Shown in pieces: positions 16,288 through 24,732 of a stretch of DNA of 64,000 bases. The notes under the pieces are model-generated. The model worked only from the letters and a program-made list of their open reading frames with translations. It did no database searches and was not told the origin of the DNA. The position numbers were made by a program, and so were the translations under genes. The stretch comes from CAVYTF01 sp963708205 (GTDB lineage: Bacteria > Bacteroidota > Bacteroidia > Chitinophagales > Chitinophagaceae). Each line of letters starts with the position of its first letter. Position 1 is the stretch's first letter. The stretch spans positions 248,001 through 312,000 of the forward strand of contig OY970196.1 of assembly GCA_963708205.1 (NCBI GenBank). Reading direction: 5' to 3'.

Positions 16288-17439
16288 TTATTTTGGTGTT
16301 ACCGCCATTCCTGTTATATGATTATAGAGCCCATCTTCCATGAGTGGTATCTTTTTTACAGGATTTTGCCCAAATTTTCCATAAACAGGATAGCCGTTAT
16401 GCTGCGCATTTATTGCATCCGAAGCATAATAAATACTATCGTTACAGGAAGTAAAAAAGCATTTATAATAAAGACGGGGTTTTTGAGATAATGGCATGCC
16501 ATGCAAGGCAACGCCTCCTACAGTCGACCAATAAATTTCATGCTCTTTCTCGTCACATCCGGCAACATAAATTTTGCCTCCTGCCTGCACAATAGATTGC
16601 GTTAGCGAATGTTTATTGTAAGAGCCTAGTGTGTACAAAACTCCATTTTCCCAGTAATACGTACGGTATTTCCACATATCTTGATTCTTCTCCAGGGACT
16701 CATCATAACCACAAATAAAGGCAGTCCCATTTAGCACTGTAATTCCTGTTGGTATAAAATGTCCTTTGGGTATTGGAGGTATGGATAAGGCAGTAAAGAT
16801 CCCATTCTTCCAATAACCAAGCTCAAGTGACTTTCTTCCGGTCGCTTTTACGGATTCTGAACCACATATATATACATCATTTCCATCCACAAATATTCCG
16901 GTTGCTTCCGGAAAGCCATCTATTTTGCTGCTATCAGTAAGCAGTACCAGCTTTCCATTTTTCCAGTAGCAGGGAATGCTACCTGAAAAATTAGAAACGC
17001 AACCAATAAAATATATATCAGTGCCTGAAGCAAGGGCAGAACCCGCTGTTACTTTTGTAAATGAGCCATAAGACGGTAAATAATTTAATTGCCCGTTTTT
17101 CCAGTAAACCGTCTGCTCTTCTACATAACCCGTAACATACACATCATTGCCCGCTACTGCAATGGAGGTTGCAACTGAAGTGGAATCATTAGATAGAATA
17201 GTTTCAACGGAATCTTTCCAATACACAGCTTTGGAAGGTGTATAATCAGCTCCGTAAGGTTCTGGCGCACCTCCTAAATAACCCGATAAATATACATGCA
17301 CATTCAGTGCATTTGGATGTGTAGTATCATGTGTAGTCGTATCATGAGTGCCTGGGCCTCCTGTGCCAATACTTTTTTTACACGAATAAAAAAGCACAAA
17401 CATCGCAAGAAATGTAACACAGAAAAGCAGTTGTTTCAT
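16288..17439 (-). CDS. lipoprotein with beta-propeller-like repeats
   Basis: Predicted surface lipoprotein of 383 residues. The signal MKQLLFCVTFLAMFVLFYSC ends in a lipobox with Cys20, followed by a Thr/His-rich linker (THDTTTHDTTHP). The mature part consists of about seven repeats of 40-50 residues, each with a phrase like VYVTGY, VYICGS or IYFIGC and another like YWKNG. This is the pattern of a beta-propeller-like Bacteroidota protein family without known enzyme activity. No catalytic motif was found. Start is the ATG at 17439. It is divergent from the PBP1A gene. Confidence 0.8.
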   Translation of the reverse strand: MKQLLFCVTFLAMFVLFYSCKKSIGTGGPGTHDTTTHDTTHPNALNVHVYLSGYLGGAPEPYGADYTPSKAVYWKDSVETILSNDSTSVATSIAVAGNDVYVTGYVEEQTVYWKNGQLNYLPSYGSFTKVTAGSALASGTDIYFIGCVSNFSGSIPCYWKNGKLVLLTDSSKIDGFPEATGIFVDGNDVYICGSESVKATGRKSLELGYWKNGIFTALSIPPIPKGHFIPTGITVLNGTAFICGYDESLEKNQDMWKYRTYYWENGVLYTLGSYNKHSLTQSIVQAGGKIYVAGCDEKEHEIYWSTVGGVALHGMPLSQKPRLYYKCFFTSCNDSIYYASDAINAQHNGYPVYGKFGQNPVKKIPLMEDGLYNHITGMAVTPK

Positions 17440-17633
17440 TTTGTTGTTTTTGATTACTGAAAATTGCGGAGTATAAAGATACGGATATTGTAATGGTGAA
17501 ACAGCAAACAGCAGATTCCCGGCTTCGGGGAAAGACGTTCAGTCCTTTCTTCTTCATTCTTAATTCTTCTTCTTAAACTTTTGCAATAATTAAACAACGA
17601 TACTATTAACTTTATTCCCTGAAAAATTCTTTG

Positions 17634-20084
17634 ATGAAGTCTCCACATCCAAAAACAAAACGCTCCGTAATCATTCTCTGGCGCTTATTTTTTATTGGTC
17701 TCGCACTCTTTGTTTTGGTGGTGGTACTCGCAGATTTTGGTTTTTTCGGCGCAATGCCTTCCATTGAAGAATTGCAAAATCCTTCCGCATCGCTTGCCAG
17801 CCAGGTGTATGCAGATGATGGCACATTAATGGGAAAATATTTTCTGCAAGACCGCGTCAATGTTGATTATAAAGACATCAGTCCTTATGTTATCAACGCG
17901 CTTGTAGCAACGGAAGATGAGCGTTTTTACAAACACAACGGCATTGATCCGCGCTCGCTCGGAAGGGCAATTTTTTCGTTGGGAACAAGAGGTGGAGCAA
18001 GCACCATTACGATGCAAACGGCAAAAAATCTTTTCACCAATATCAGCTCAAACCGTTTGGTGCGCATCATTCAAAAAATAAAAGAATCCATCATTGCCAT
18101 AAAGCTCGAAAGAAATTTTACCAAGCCGGAGATCATCACCATTTATTTAAACACGGTGCCTTTCAGCGACAATGTTTTTGGCATTCGCAATGCAGCAAAA
18201 ACTTTTTTTCAAAAAGAACCTGACCAGTTAACGATAGAAGAAGCTGCGGTGTTGGTGGGCATGGTCAATGCGCCGGGCGCTTACAATCCGCGCCGCAATC
18301 CGAAGCTCGCACTGGAAAGAAGAAATTTGGTGATTGATCAAATGGTCCGCAATAAATATTTATCTGAAGCGCAGGCTGATGTAATAAAAATAAAACCCAT
18401 TGTTTTAAATTATAAAAAGCTTGATGAAGTGTCAGGACTTGCGCCCTATTTCAGAATGGTTCTGGGTGAAGAGATGAAGCAGTGGTGTAAGACACATACA
18501 AAGCCCGACGGCACTCCGTATGATTTATACAAAGATGGTTTAAAGATTTATACAACCATCAATCCGCGCATGCAACTATATGCTGAAGAGGCTGTGGCAA
18601 AGCATCTCAGCTATATGCAAACTTTACTGAATGGTCAGGATAATATAAAAAAAGGAACTGTTTGGGCAGGGCATCAAAACGTATTGGAAGCTGCCATCAA
18701 ACAAACAGATCGCTGGAAGCAATTGAAAAAAGAAGGAATGGCTGATGAAGATATCCGCAGCACTTTTGATGTTAAAACTCCGATGAAAATATTTGCATGG
18801 AATAATAATCGTTCAAAAGACACGGTGATGACGCCTTATGATTCTATAAAATATTGCAGGCAAATGCTGCAAACAGGTTTTCTCGCAATGGACCCTGTAA
18901 GCGGCGAAGTAAAAGCATGGGTTGGCGGCATTGATTTTAAAACTTTCAAATACGATCACGTAAACATCAACACAAAAAGACAGGTTGGTTCTACCATAAA
19001 ACCGTTGCTGTATAGCTTAGCGATTGAAGATGCGGGCTTCACTCCCAACACACCGGTGGATGATGAGCAGCAGGATTTTAAAGGCTATGGAAAAGTGCCC
19101 GCAACCTCTACAACCTGCACGGGCGAAACAATGCCTTTGTCGCAAGCGCTTGCTTTATCGCGCAACTGCGCAACTGCGTACGTGATGAAACAAATGGGTG
19201 ATGGCGCAGAGAGTGCAAACCGCTTTATAGATTTTTTGCACAAGTGCAATGTTACAAGTCCTTTGCAGCCCTATCCTTCCATCGCATTGGGCAGTGAAGA
19301 AATTTCTTTGTATGAAATGATGCAGGCATACAGCATTTTTCCGGGACGTGGATTTAGCGCAAAGCCAATGTACATCACGCGTATAGAAGATAAAAATGGA
19401 AATGTTTTGCAAACAAATATTCCGCAACGCAAAGAAGTTATCAGTGATATTACCGCTTACTCATTGATAAGTATGATGGAAGGCGTGATGCAATTTGGAA
19501 CAGGACGCCGCATTTGGGATTATGATGTCAATGGAGATATTGCGGGCAAAACAGGTACGACAAATGACAACAGTGATGCATGGTTCATCGGCTACACGCC
19601 GCAATTATTATGTGGTGTTTGGACAGGTTGTGATGATCGTTTTATTCGTTTCAATTCTACGACGATCGGGCAGGGTTCTTCTGTTGCATTGCCTGTTTGG
19701 GCTTATTTTTATAACAAAGTTTCCAATGATAAAAACTTAGCAATTGATGATGGAAATAAATTTGTGAAGCCGGATGTAATGCAAAATGATATAACCTATG
19801 ATTGGGTAAATAACGTGCCTGCAAAATTAGGTGCAGAAGGTGATGATGAGGGCAATGGCAGCTCTGCAGATTATGGTGATCTGCCTGATCCATCCAAAGA
19901 AAAAAATAATAACATTGCGCCTGAAAGCCAGATGCCATCAAATGCAAATGATTACAACGATGATGATAATTCATCACCGCTGGAGCCTCAGCAACAATCT
20001 GTAAAGCCGGCGCCAAAACAACCTGCTAATAATGAAAAGAAACCGCCCAAAGCGGTGATGCCGCCTCAACAGCAACGTAGATAA
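17634..20084 (+). CDS. penicillin-binding protein 1A, bifunctional transglycosylase/transpeptidase
   Basis: Class A PBP of 816 residues that polymerises and cross-links peptidoglycan. One membrane anchor lies at about residues 12-35. The GT51 transglycosylase follows with the catalytic Glu in ATEDERFYKHNGID (near residue 92) and GGASTITMQTAKNL. The transpeptidase has all three motifs: STIK with Ser453, SRN at 509-511 and KTG at 639-641. The C-terminal 90 residues are acidic and then Gln/Pro/Lys-rich, probably disordered. The ATG at 17634 is used in preference to the TTG just before it. It has no tight neighbours and is divergent from a lipoprotein gene. Confidence 0.95.
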   Translation: MKSPHPKTKRSVIILWRLFFIGLALFVLVVVLADFGFFGAMPSIEELQNPSASLASQVYADDGTLMGKYFLQDRVNVDYKDISPYVINALVATEDERFYKHNGIDPRSLGRAIFSLGTRGGASTITMQTAKNLFTNISSNRLVRIIQKIKESIIAIKLERNFTKPEIITIYLNTVPFSDNVFGIRNAAKTFFQKEPDQLTIEEAAVLVGMVNAPGAYNPRRNPKLALERRNLVIDQMVRNKYLSEAQADVIKIKPIVLNYKKLDEVSGLAPYFRMVLGEEMKQWCKTHTKPDGTPYDLYKDGLKIYTTINPRMQLYAEEAVAKHLSYMQTLLNGQDNIKKGTVWAGHQNVLEAAIKQTDRWKQLKKEGMADEDIRSTFDVKTPMKIFAWNNNRSKDTVMTPYDSIKYCRQMLQTGFLAMDPVSGEVKAWVGGIDFKTFKYDHVNINTKRQVGSTIKPLLYSLAIEDAGFTPNTPVDDEQQDFKGYGKVPATSTTCTGETMPLSQALALSRNCATAYVMKQMGDGAESANRFIDFLHKCNVTSPLQPYPSIALGSEEISLYEMMQAYSIFPGRGFSAKPMYITRIEDKNGNVLQTNIPQRKEVISDITAYSLISMMEGVMQFGTGRRIWDYDVNGDIAGKTGTTNDNSDAWFIGYTPQLLCGVWTGCDDRFIRFNSTTIGQGSSVALPVWAYFYNKVSNDKNLAIDDGNKFVKPDVMQNDITYDWVNNVPAKLGAEGDDEGNGSSADYGDLPDPSKEKNNNIAPESQMPSNANDYNDDDNSSPLEPQQQSVKPAPKQPANNEKKPPKAVMPPQQQRR

Positions 20085-20201
20085 TTTGCAAGTATAAATT
20101 CAAGAAATCAAAGAATTTTTAATTTTTTATTAAACAACGCTTTGAATTTTCAATACAAAAAATTTATACTTTTATTATTCACCAAAGAAAAGGAGGTATT
20201 C

Positions 20202-20249
20202 ATGCAATCAACAGATCAATCATGGAAGCCTTCGGTTAATATCGCTTAA
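20202..20249 (+). CDS. putative 15-residue peptide with perfect Shine-Dalgarno sequence
   Basis: ATG at 20202 opens the frame MQSTDQSWKPSVNIA, ending in TAA at 20247-20249. AAAGGAGGT lies at 20189-20197, 5 nt before the ATG. It is complementary to the expected 3' end of 16S rRNA over nine bases. This stands out because no other gene in the window shows such a site, and Bacteroidota ribosomes generally do not use them. The stop codon lies within the right arm of an RNA hairpin. The peptide has no membrane helix and resembles nothing I know. It may be translated for its own sake, or translation may serve to control folding of the RNA. Confidence 0.45.
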   Translation: MQSTDQSWKPSVNIA

Positions 20250-20292
20250 CCGGGCTTACTCCATTAGTAATAATCTGTCCGCATAAAAGCGG

Positions 20293-20324
20293 AAAGCCAT
20301 CATGCAAATGATGGCTTTTTATTT
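20293..20324 (+). terminator. strong intrinsic terminator of the mini-gene
   Basis: A perfect 11-bp stem (AAAGCCATCAT at 20293-20303 with ATGATGGCTTT at 20308-20318) is closed by a GCAA tetraloop and followed by TTATTTT. It ends 26 bp before the convergent gene at 20350. Confidence 0.9.
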
Positions 20325-20349
20325 TAAAGGAATTTAAAACGGGATAAGT

Positions 20350-20607
20350 TTAAAATGAATTTTCCTTTGAATTTTTATGGATGGATGAATCCGGGTCTGT
20401 TTCATCGTCGTCATCATCATTTTCATCGCCAAAAATTTCTCCTTCATCATCATCATCATTGGTAATATCATCATCATCGTTAATCATATTTTCATCATCA
20501 TTATCATTCTCCCTTGGTCCAGCATTATCTTCAATCATTTCAGATGATACTGCCGGAGTAATGTGCGCATCGCTTAAAATATCTACATCCTCTTTTTTAT
20601 TTTCCAT
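20350..20607 (-). CDS. small Asp/Glu-rich acidic protein
   Basis: Protein of 85 residues dominated by Asp, Glu and Asn in its C-terminal two thirds, with several DDDD runs. It has no signal peptide, cysteine or recognisable domain and is probably disordered. The N-terminus (MENKKEDVDILSDAHITP) is less biased. A Ser-rich frame on the opposite strand is an artefact of the same codons. The coding status rests on the ATG start at 20607, the intact frame, and its position between a terminator and another short minus-strand gene. A histone-like, calcium-binding or anti-aggregation role would be guesswork. Confidence 0.55.
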   Translation of the reverse strand: MENKKEDVDILSDAHITPAVSSEMIEDNAGPRENDNDDENMINDDDDITNDDDDEGEIFGDENDDDDDETDPDSSIHKNSKENSF

Positions 20608-20646
20608 AATTGTATTTTTTAGTTAGAAAATTATTGTGATTTAAAA

Positions 20647-21000
20647 TTATTCATGTGGCGCAGGCTGCTTTCCATTAGGAGCAGTTTGCTGTTGAACATT
20701 TAATGGAGTTGAAGAAGAATCATTTGTTGTAGTACTTTTTGAATGCTCTTTTGAAAGTGGAATAGTAATTCCTTTTACTTGTGCCTGACCATTATTCTCA
20801 GCCTCTACGCCATTATTAAGTACTGATGTGCCATTTCTTTGAGATTGTTGATCATTGATCATTGCTTGTTGAGCAGCAGGAGAAATTGGCGGACCATTTG
20901 GACGAACACCAGAAGAACCTGTGCTATCTTGTCCAAAAGCAGATAAACTTAAAAACGTTGCTGCCTGTATAATTAATGAGATAACTGCAATTTTTTTCAT
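20647..21000 (-). CDS. small secreted hypothetical protein
   Basis: Protein of 117 residues with a signal peptide MKKIAVISLIIQAATFLSLS cleaved near AFG-QD. The ATG at 21000 is chosen because it begins the signal; the upstream in-frame codons are not signal-like. The mature part is rich in Gln, Asn, Ser, Pro and Thr, with no cysteines, and is probably disordered (for example ISPAAQQAMINDQQSQRNG). No family is recognised. It lies 39 bp upstream of the acidic protein gene on the same strand, and the two may be co-transcribed. Confidence 0.6.
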   Translation of the reverse strand: MKKIAVISLIIQAATFLSLSAFGQDSTGSSGVRPNGPPISPAAQQAMINDQQSQRNGTSVLNNGVEAENNGQAQVKGITIPLSKEHSKSTTTNDSSSTPLNVQQQTAPNGKQPAPHE

Positions 21001-21125
21001 AATCCCAATTATAAGTTTGAAGCTTAAAAATTCATGCCACATTTTTTAAGCTGCTTTCTATAAAAACAAAATGTTCAATCTTTTTTTTAAAAAGATTATC
21101 CGTATTTTTCAACAAAATTATCATC

Positions 21126-22934
21126 ATGTTCAAAGCACCGCTGCTAATCAGTTTTGTAGCAATAATTTCTATCATATTATTTTTTTCATTTAAAAAATCA
21201 AATAAAATGGTAAGTGAAAAAACAAATGAAGCACAAAATATTCCTGACAGAAAATGGTGGAAAGAAGCAGTGGTTTACCAGGTTTATCCGCGGAGTTTTA
21301 AAGATGCTAATGGTGATGGCATTGGTGATTTAAGAGGAATAATTTCCAAACTTGATTATATAAAAAGTTTGGGTGTTGATGTTATCTGGCTTAACCCCAT
21401 TTACGCTTCGCCCAATGCTGACAATGGTTACGATATAAGCAACTATGAAAGTATTATGAAAGAATTTGGCACCATGCAAGACTTTGATGACTTGCTTGCA
21501 GGCATGCATAAACGGGGTTTAAAAGTGGTATTAGATCTCGTTGTTAATCACAGCAGCGATGAGCATGAATGGTTCAAACAATCGCGCAGCTCAAGAACAA
21601 ATCCTTATCGCGATTATTATCATTGGTGGAATGCAGAAAGAGGCAAACCTGCATTTCGTCCCGGCGCTTTCGAAGTGGATGGAAGCGGCTGGCATTATGA
21701 TTCTTTAACCAATGCCTATTATCTTCATTATTTTTCTTACAAACAACCTGACCTCAATTGGGAAAATCCCAAACTGCGCGAAGAGATATTTAATATGATG
21801 AATTTTTGGTTTAAAAAAGGCATTGATGGTTTTAGAATGGATGTAATTCCTTTCATTGCGAAAGACACTACATTTCCTGTCATCACACAAAAAGATTTGG
21901 ATGAAAATTATGGCGGCTCGTGGGATCATTATATGGCAAGTGGTCCGCATTTGCATGATTATTTAAAAGAAATGAATGAAAAAGTTTTAAGTAAATACGA
22001 TTGCATGTCTGTTGCAGAAGGTGCAGGCGTAACTGCTGAAACTGCTCACAATTTTGTAGATGCAGACAGGCATGAGTTAAATATGCTTTATCATTTTGAA
22101 GGAGTGAGTTTGGGATATGTGCCCGGTAAGTTTAAAGAAATGGATCCCAAAGGTTATTCGCTTGTAGCATTCAAAAATATTTACAGTAAATGGGATAGTG
22201 TGTTTGAAGACAAAGGCTGGGGAACAATTTATCTCGGCAATCATGATCAGCCAAGAATGGTTTCGCGCTGGGGAAATGATAGTCCGCAATGGAGAGAATT
22301 ATCTTCAAAAATGCTGACTACTTTTTTATTGACGATGCGCGCAACACCATATTATTTTGGCGGCGATGAATTGGGAATGGACAACATTAAGTTTGATAAA
22401 ATTGAAGATTACCGTGATATTGAATCAATCAATATGTACAAACAAATTCAAAATAAGCAAGGCGATTTACAGGAATTTTTGAATGATCAAAAAATATCTG
22501 CCAGAGATAATGCGAGAACACCTTTTCAGTGGAATGCCAATGCTAATGCAGGCTTCAGCACAGCAACACCATGGATAAAAGTAAATCCCAATTATAAATC
22601 AGTAAATGTTGCCACAGAAGAAAAAGATCCAAACAGTTGTCTTAATTATTTTCGCAAAGCAGTTAAAATGCGCAAAGACAATTTGATTTTGGTGTATGGA
22701 AAATATACTCTGCTCGATAGAAACAATCCAAATATTTATGCTTACAGTAGAGAATTAAATGGTAAAAAAATATTGGTATTATTAAATTTTAAAACAACAG
22801 ACGCTTCAATAAATATTGATGAGAATTTAAGTCGCGGCACAACATTAATCTGCAATTATAATAATGTGCCTGCAAGAACAAGCGGTGATATCTCATTACG
22901 TCCTTACGAAGCCATTGTATATGCATTGAATTAA
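21126..22934 (+). CDS. GH13 alpha-glucosidase / oligo-1,6-glucosidase
   Basis: Glycoside hydrolase family 13 enzyme of 602 residues that probably releases glucose from short alpha-glucans. An N-terminal hydrophobic segment (about residues 5-22) exports or anchors it. The catalytic barrel begins at WWKEAVVYQVYPRSFKDANG, with the DGIGDLRGI calcium-type loop. Then come DLVVNHSSDEHEWF, the nucleophile Asp239 (GFRMDVIPF), the acid/base Glu298 (SVAEGAG) and the stabilising Asp374 (LGNHDQPR). The ARDNARTPFQWN motif is typical of oligo-1,6-glucosidases and related enzymes. Its stop overlaps that of the convergent lactonase gene at a shared TTAA. No starch-uptake genes are adjacent. Confidence 0.92.
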   Translation: MFKAPLLISFVAIISIILFFSFKKSNKMVSEKTNEAQNIPDRKWWKEAVVYQVYPRSFKDANGDGIGDLRGIISKLDYIKSLGVDVIWLNPIYASPNADNGYDISNYESIMKEFGTMQDFDDLLAGMHKRGLKVVLDLVVNHSSDEHEWFKQSRSSRTNPYRDYYHWWNAERGKPAFRPGAFEVDGSGWHYDSLTNAYYLHYFSYKQPDLNWENPKLREEIFNMMNFWFKKGIDGFRMDVIPFIAKDTTFPVITQKDLDENYGGSWDHYMASGPHLHDYLKEMNEKVLSKYDCMSVAEGAGVTAETAHNFVDADRHELNMLYHFEGVSLGYVPGKFKEMDPKGYSLVAFKNIYSKWDSVFEDKGWGTIYLGNHDQPRMVSRWGNDSPQWRELSSKMLTTFLLTMRATPYYFGGDELGMDNIKFDKIEDYRDIESINMYKQIQNKQGDLQEFLNDQKISARDNARTPFQWNANANAGFSTATPWIKVNPNYKSVNVATEEKDPNSCLNYFRKAVKMRKDNLILVYGKYTLLDRNNPNIYAYSRELNGKKILVLLNFKTTDASINIDENLSRGTTLICNYNNVPARTSGDISLRPYEAIVYALN

Positions 22935-24064
22935 TGCACAGGTACCATTTTAATGCAAACAGGCTTATCAACAGATAATAATACCTGGGGGTTTTCAAGC
23001 AAACCGTAATTTTTATTGATGCTGAATAGCTGAATATTATTTGCATCCCGACAGGCAACTAAAACAAAATGTCCTGTCGGATCAATCATAAAAAATCTTG
23101 GATGTGCACCAACAGGCTGATGTCCAACCACAAGCAATTGTCCATCAGTTTGTGTTTTATAAATCGTTATATCATTTGTTGGTTCACGATTGGATGTGTA
23201 TAAAAATTTTCCATCAGGCGTTAGTGCAATTTCAGCGCTATTCTTATCACCTTTTATACTTTGATTGTCTGAAGCAATTGTCTGAATCTCAGTCATAGCA
23301 CCGCTTCCGGCATCATATTGATATACAAAAATATTTCCTGATAGCTCGCAGATAACATAAGCAAATTTTTTATTTGGACTGAAAGTTATATGGCGTGGAC
23401 CAGCACCATCCGGCAATTCAAAATATGCAGGATCGGTATCGCTGAGAATATTTGTAGCATCGTTCGCATTGAATTTATAACGGTATAATCTATCGTTGCC
23501 AAGATCGCATGAATAAACATATTTTTCATCAGGAGAAAATACTGCGCAATGCGGATGCGGCATTTCCTGACGCTTTACATTTACGCCATAACCTTCATGT
23601 GCTATTAATTGCGCATAAGGCTGCAAACTGCCATCAGCATTGGTTTTGAAGGCAGCTAAATTGCCTCCGGAATAATTTGCCACTAAAACATTTTTCCCTG
23701 AAGAATCTATTGAGACATAAGCAGGATCATCGCCGCCGGTTGGCTGCTTATCTAAAAAATGTAACTCGCCTTTTGTTTTATCAAATGCAAAGGATGAAAC
23801 TGTTCCGGAACTATCTCCGCTATTTTCATTTACTGCATAAACAAATTTCTGATCACGTGAAAAGGTAAGATAAGATGGGTTTGAAGAATTTGTGTTACCT
23901 ATGAAAGTTACTTCACCTTTGTTTGGATTAAATTTATAAACATATATGCCGGTACTTTTTGATGGTGCATTTGTGTAGGTACCAACGAGCATATAAAATA
24001 TTGGATTCTGCGCATTAACATAAAATGACAGGAAAATAAAACCTGCAAGAAATATTTTTTTCAT
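22931..24064 (-). CDS. exported lactonase-family (YbhE-like) seven-bladed beta-propeller
   Basis: Protein of 377 residues of the lactonase (6-phosphogluconolactonase YbhE/Pgl) family. The ATG at 24064 is used since it starts a signal peptide (MKKIFLAGFIFLSFYVNAQ); a longer frame to 24217 would run into the next gene. Family marks include MLVGTYTNAPSKSTGIYVYK, then a series of blades, PHCAVFSPDEKYVYSCDLGN with the conserved His, GPRHITFSPNKKFAYVICE and GAHPRFFMIDPTGHFVLVA. Export argues against a role in the cytoplasmic pentose phosphate pathway; sugar-lactone hydrolysis in the periplasm is possible. It converges with the GH13 gene. Confidence 0.87.
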   Translation of the reverse strand: MKKIFLAGFIFLSFYVNAQNPIFYMLVGTYTNAPSKSTGIYVYKFNPNKGEVTFIGNTNSSNPSYLTFSRDQKFVYAVNENSGDSSGTVSSFAFDKTKGELHFLDKQPTGGDDPAYVSIDSSGKNVLVANYSGGNLAAFKTNADGSLQPYAQLIAHEGYGVNVKRQEMPHPHCAVFSPDEKYVYSCDLGNDRLYRYKFNANDATNILSDTDPAYFELPDGAGPRHITFSPNKKFAYVICELSGNIFVYQYDAGSGAMTEIQTIASDNQSIKGDKNSAEIALTPDGKFLYTSNREPTNDITIYKTQTDGQLLVVGHQPVGAHPRFFMIDPTGHFVLVACRDANNIQLFSINKNYGLLENPQVLLSVDKPVCIKMVPVH

Positions 24065-24095
24065 GTTGAAATTGTAATTTAAAAAGTTAGATTTT

Positions 24096-24647
24096 TTATT
24101 CTTCCAATGGAAGCTCATCAGCGGGTTTTTCCGTTTCTTCTCCGCCTTCAACACTGAATCCTTCAACACCTTTTGTGAGATCATATTTTTCTTCAATATC
24201 AATAAACTTATTCCCAAGCAAACTTTTTACTCCATATTGTTGCGGACCAATTCCTTCCGTGCGCGTTATGGATGGATAAGTGATTTTAGCATTTTCTTCT
24301 TTACTTACGTTTATCAATTCCACTAAAAAAAACCAATTTTTTTCAAAGTCATATTGATAAACAAATTTTTGATTGGTATCCCGAATCTCGCTGCCAATAA
24401 CAGTTTCAGACATAATCAGTGGTTCAGTCTTATGTGTTCTGTCATCATATTTTTCCAAAGCTATTTCCCGTCCGCGCTGCCAACCATCATTGCTTCTGTA
24501 AAATGTAGCTTTATGTTTATTATCAAATTCATAGGCTTTTAAAATAGCTTCATGCAGCTCTTTAAAATTTTGCGTATGTTTTATAATAACATCTCTGTAA
24601 ACTGAATCGTCTTCTTCAAAATATATCCTGAATTTTAAAACTGCCAT
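24096..24647 (-). CDS. pRiA4b ORF-3-like family protein
   Basis: Protein of 183 residues similar to the plasmid pRiA4b ORF-3 (IS1096 passenger TnpR-like) family. Signs are an N-terminal FRIYFEEDDSVYRDVIIKHT, then FKELHEAILKAYEFDNKHKA and FYRSNDGW. The middle has FVYQYDFEKNWFFLVELINV in place of the usual YDFGDxWxHxI phrase. The C-terminal 40 residues are acidic. Despite the family name, most chromosomal copies are not linked to mobile elements, and none is seen here. Molecular function is unknown. It lies between the lactonase and cca genes on the same strand with modest gaps. Confidence 0.75.
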   Translation of the reverse strand: MAVLKFRIYFEEDDSVYRDVIIKHTQNFKELHEAILKAYEFDNKHKATFYRSNDGWQRGREIALEKYDDRTHKTEPLIMSETVIGSEIRDTNQKFVYQYDFEKNWFFLVELINVSKEENAKITYPSITRTEGIGPQQYGVKSLLGNKFIDIEEKYDLTKGVEGFSVEGGEETEKPADELPLEE

Positions 24648-24732
24648 TCTGTTTTTTTAATCTTATAATTGAAATTCTTTTTTAAATATAAGTGCAAATA
24701 TTACTCCGTAAAATAAAAATTATAAAGCTGCC

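Larger units (their letters stand above)
20175..20326 (+). ncRNA. candidate small structured transcript with embedded mini-ORF
   Basis: Between PBP1A and a convergent gene lies a compact unit with all the marks of a short transcript. TTTG at 20141 and TACTTTTA at 20167 resemble a promoter, although the spacing of 22 is longer than usual. Three stem-loops follow. The first pairs AAGCC and CGGTTAA (20226-20239) with TTAACCG and GGCTT (20246-20257), with a TT bulge. The second pairs TCCGC (20278-20282) with GCGGA. The third is a strong terminator. A 15-codon frame with a perfect Shine-Dalgarno sequence starts at 20202 and ends inside the first stem. The next genes downstream are on the other strand, so it is not a leader of an operon. 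Confidence 0.55.

Noticed and set aside
20202..20320. Amino-acid biosynthesis attenuator with leader peptide
   Set aside because: The hairpins and peptide look attenuator-like, but no codon run for one amino acid is present and the next downstream genes are on the opposite strand.
20381..20626. Ser-rich plus-strand frame opposite the acidic protein
   Set aside because: TCA/TCATC runs are the complement of GAT-rich codons; the frame is a shadow.
24065..24217. N-terminal extension of the lactonase frame
   Set aside because: It would overlap the neighbouring gene and bury a clear signal peptide that starts at 24064.
24096..24647. Mobile-element gene (family name refers to IS1096)
   Set aside because: No transposase, inverted repeats or target duplication around it; chromosomal copies of this family are common.
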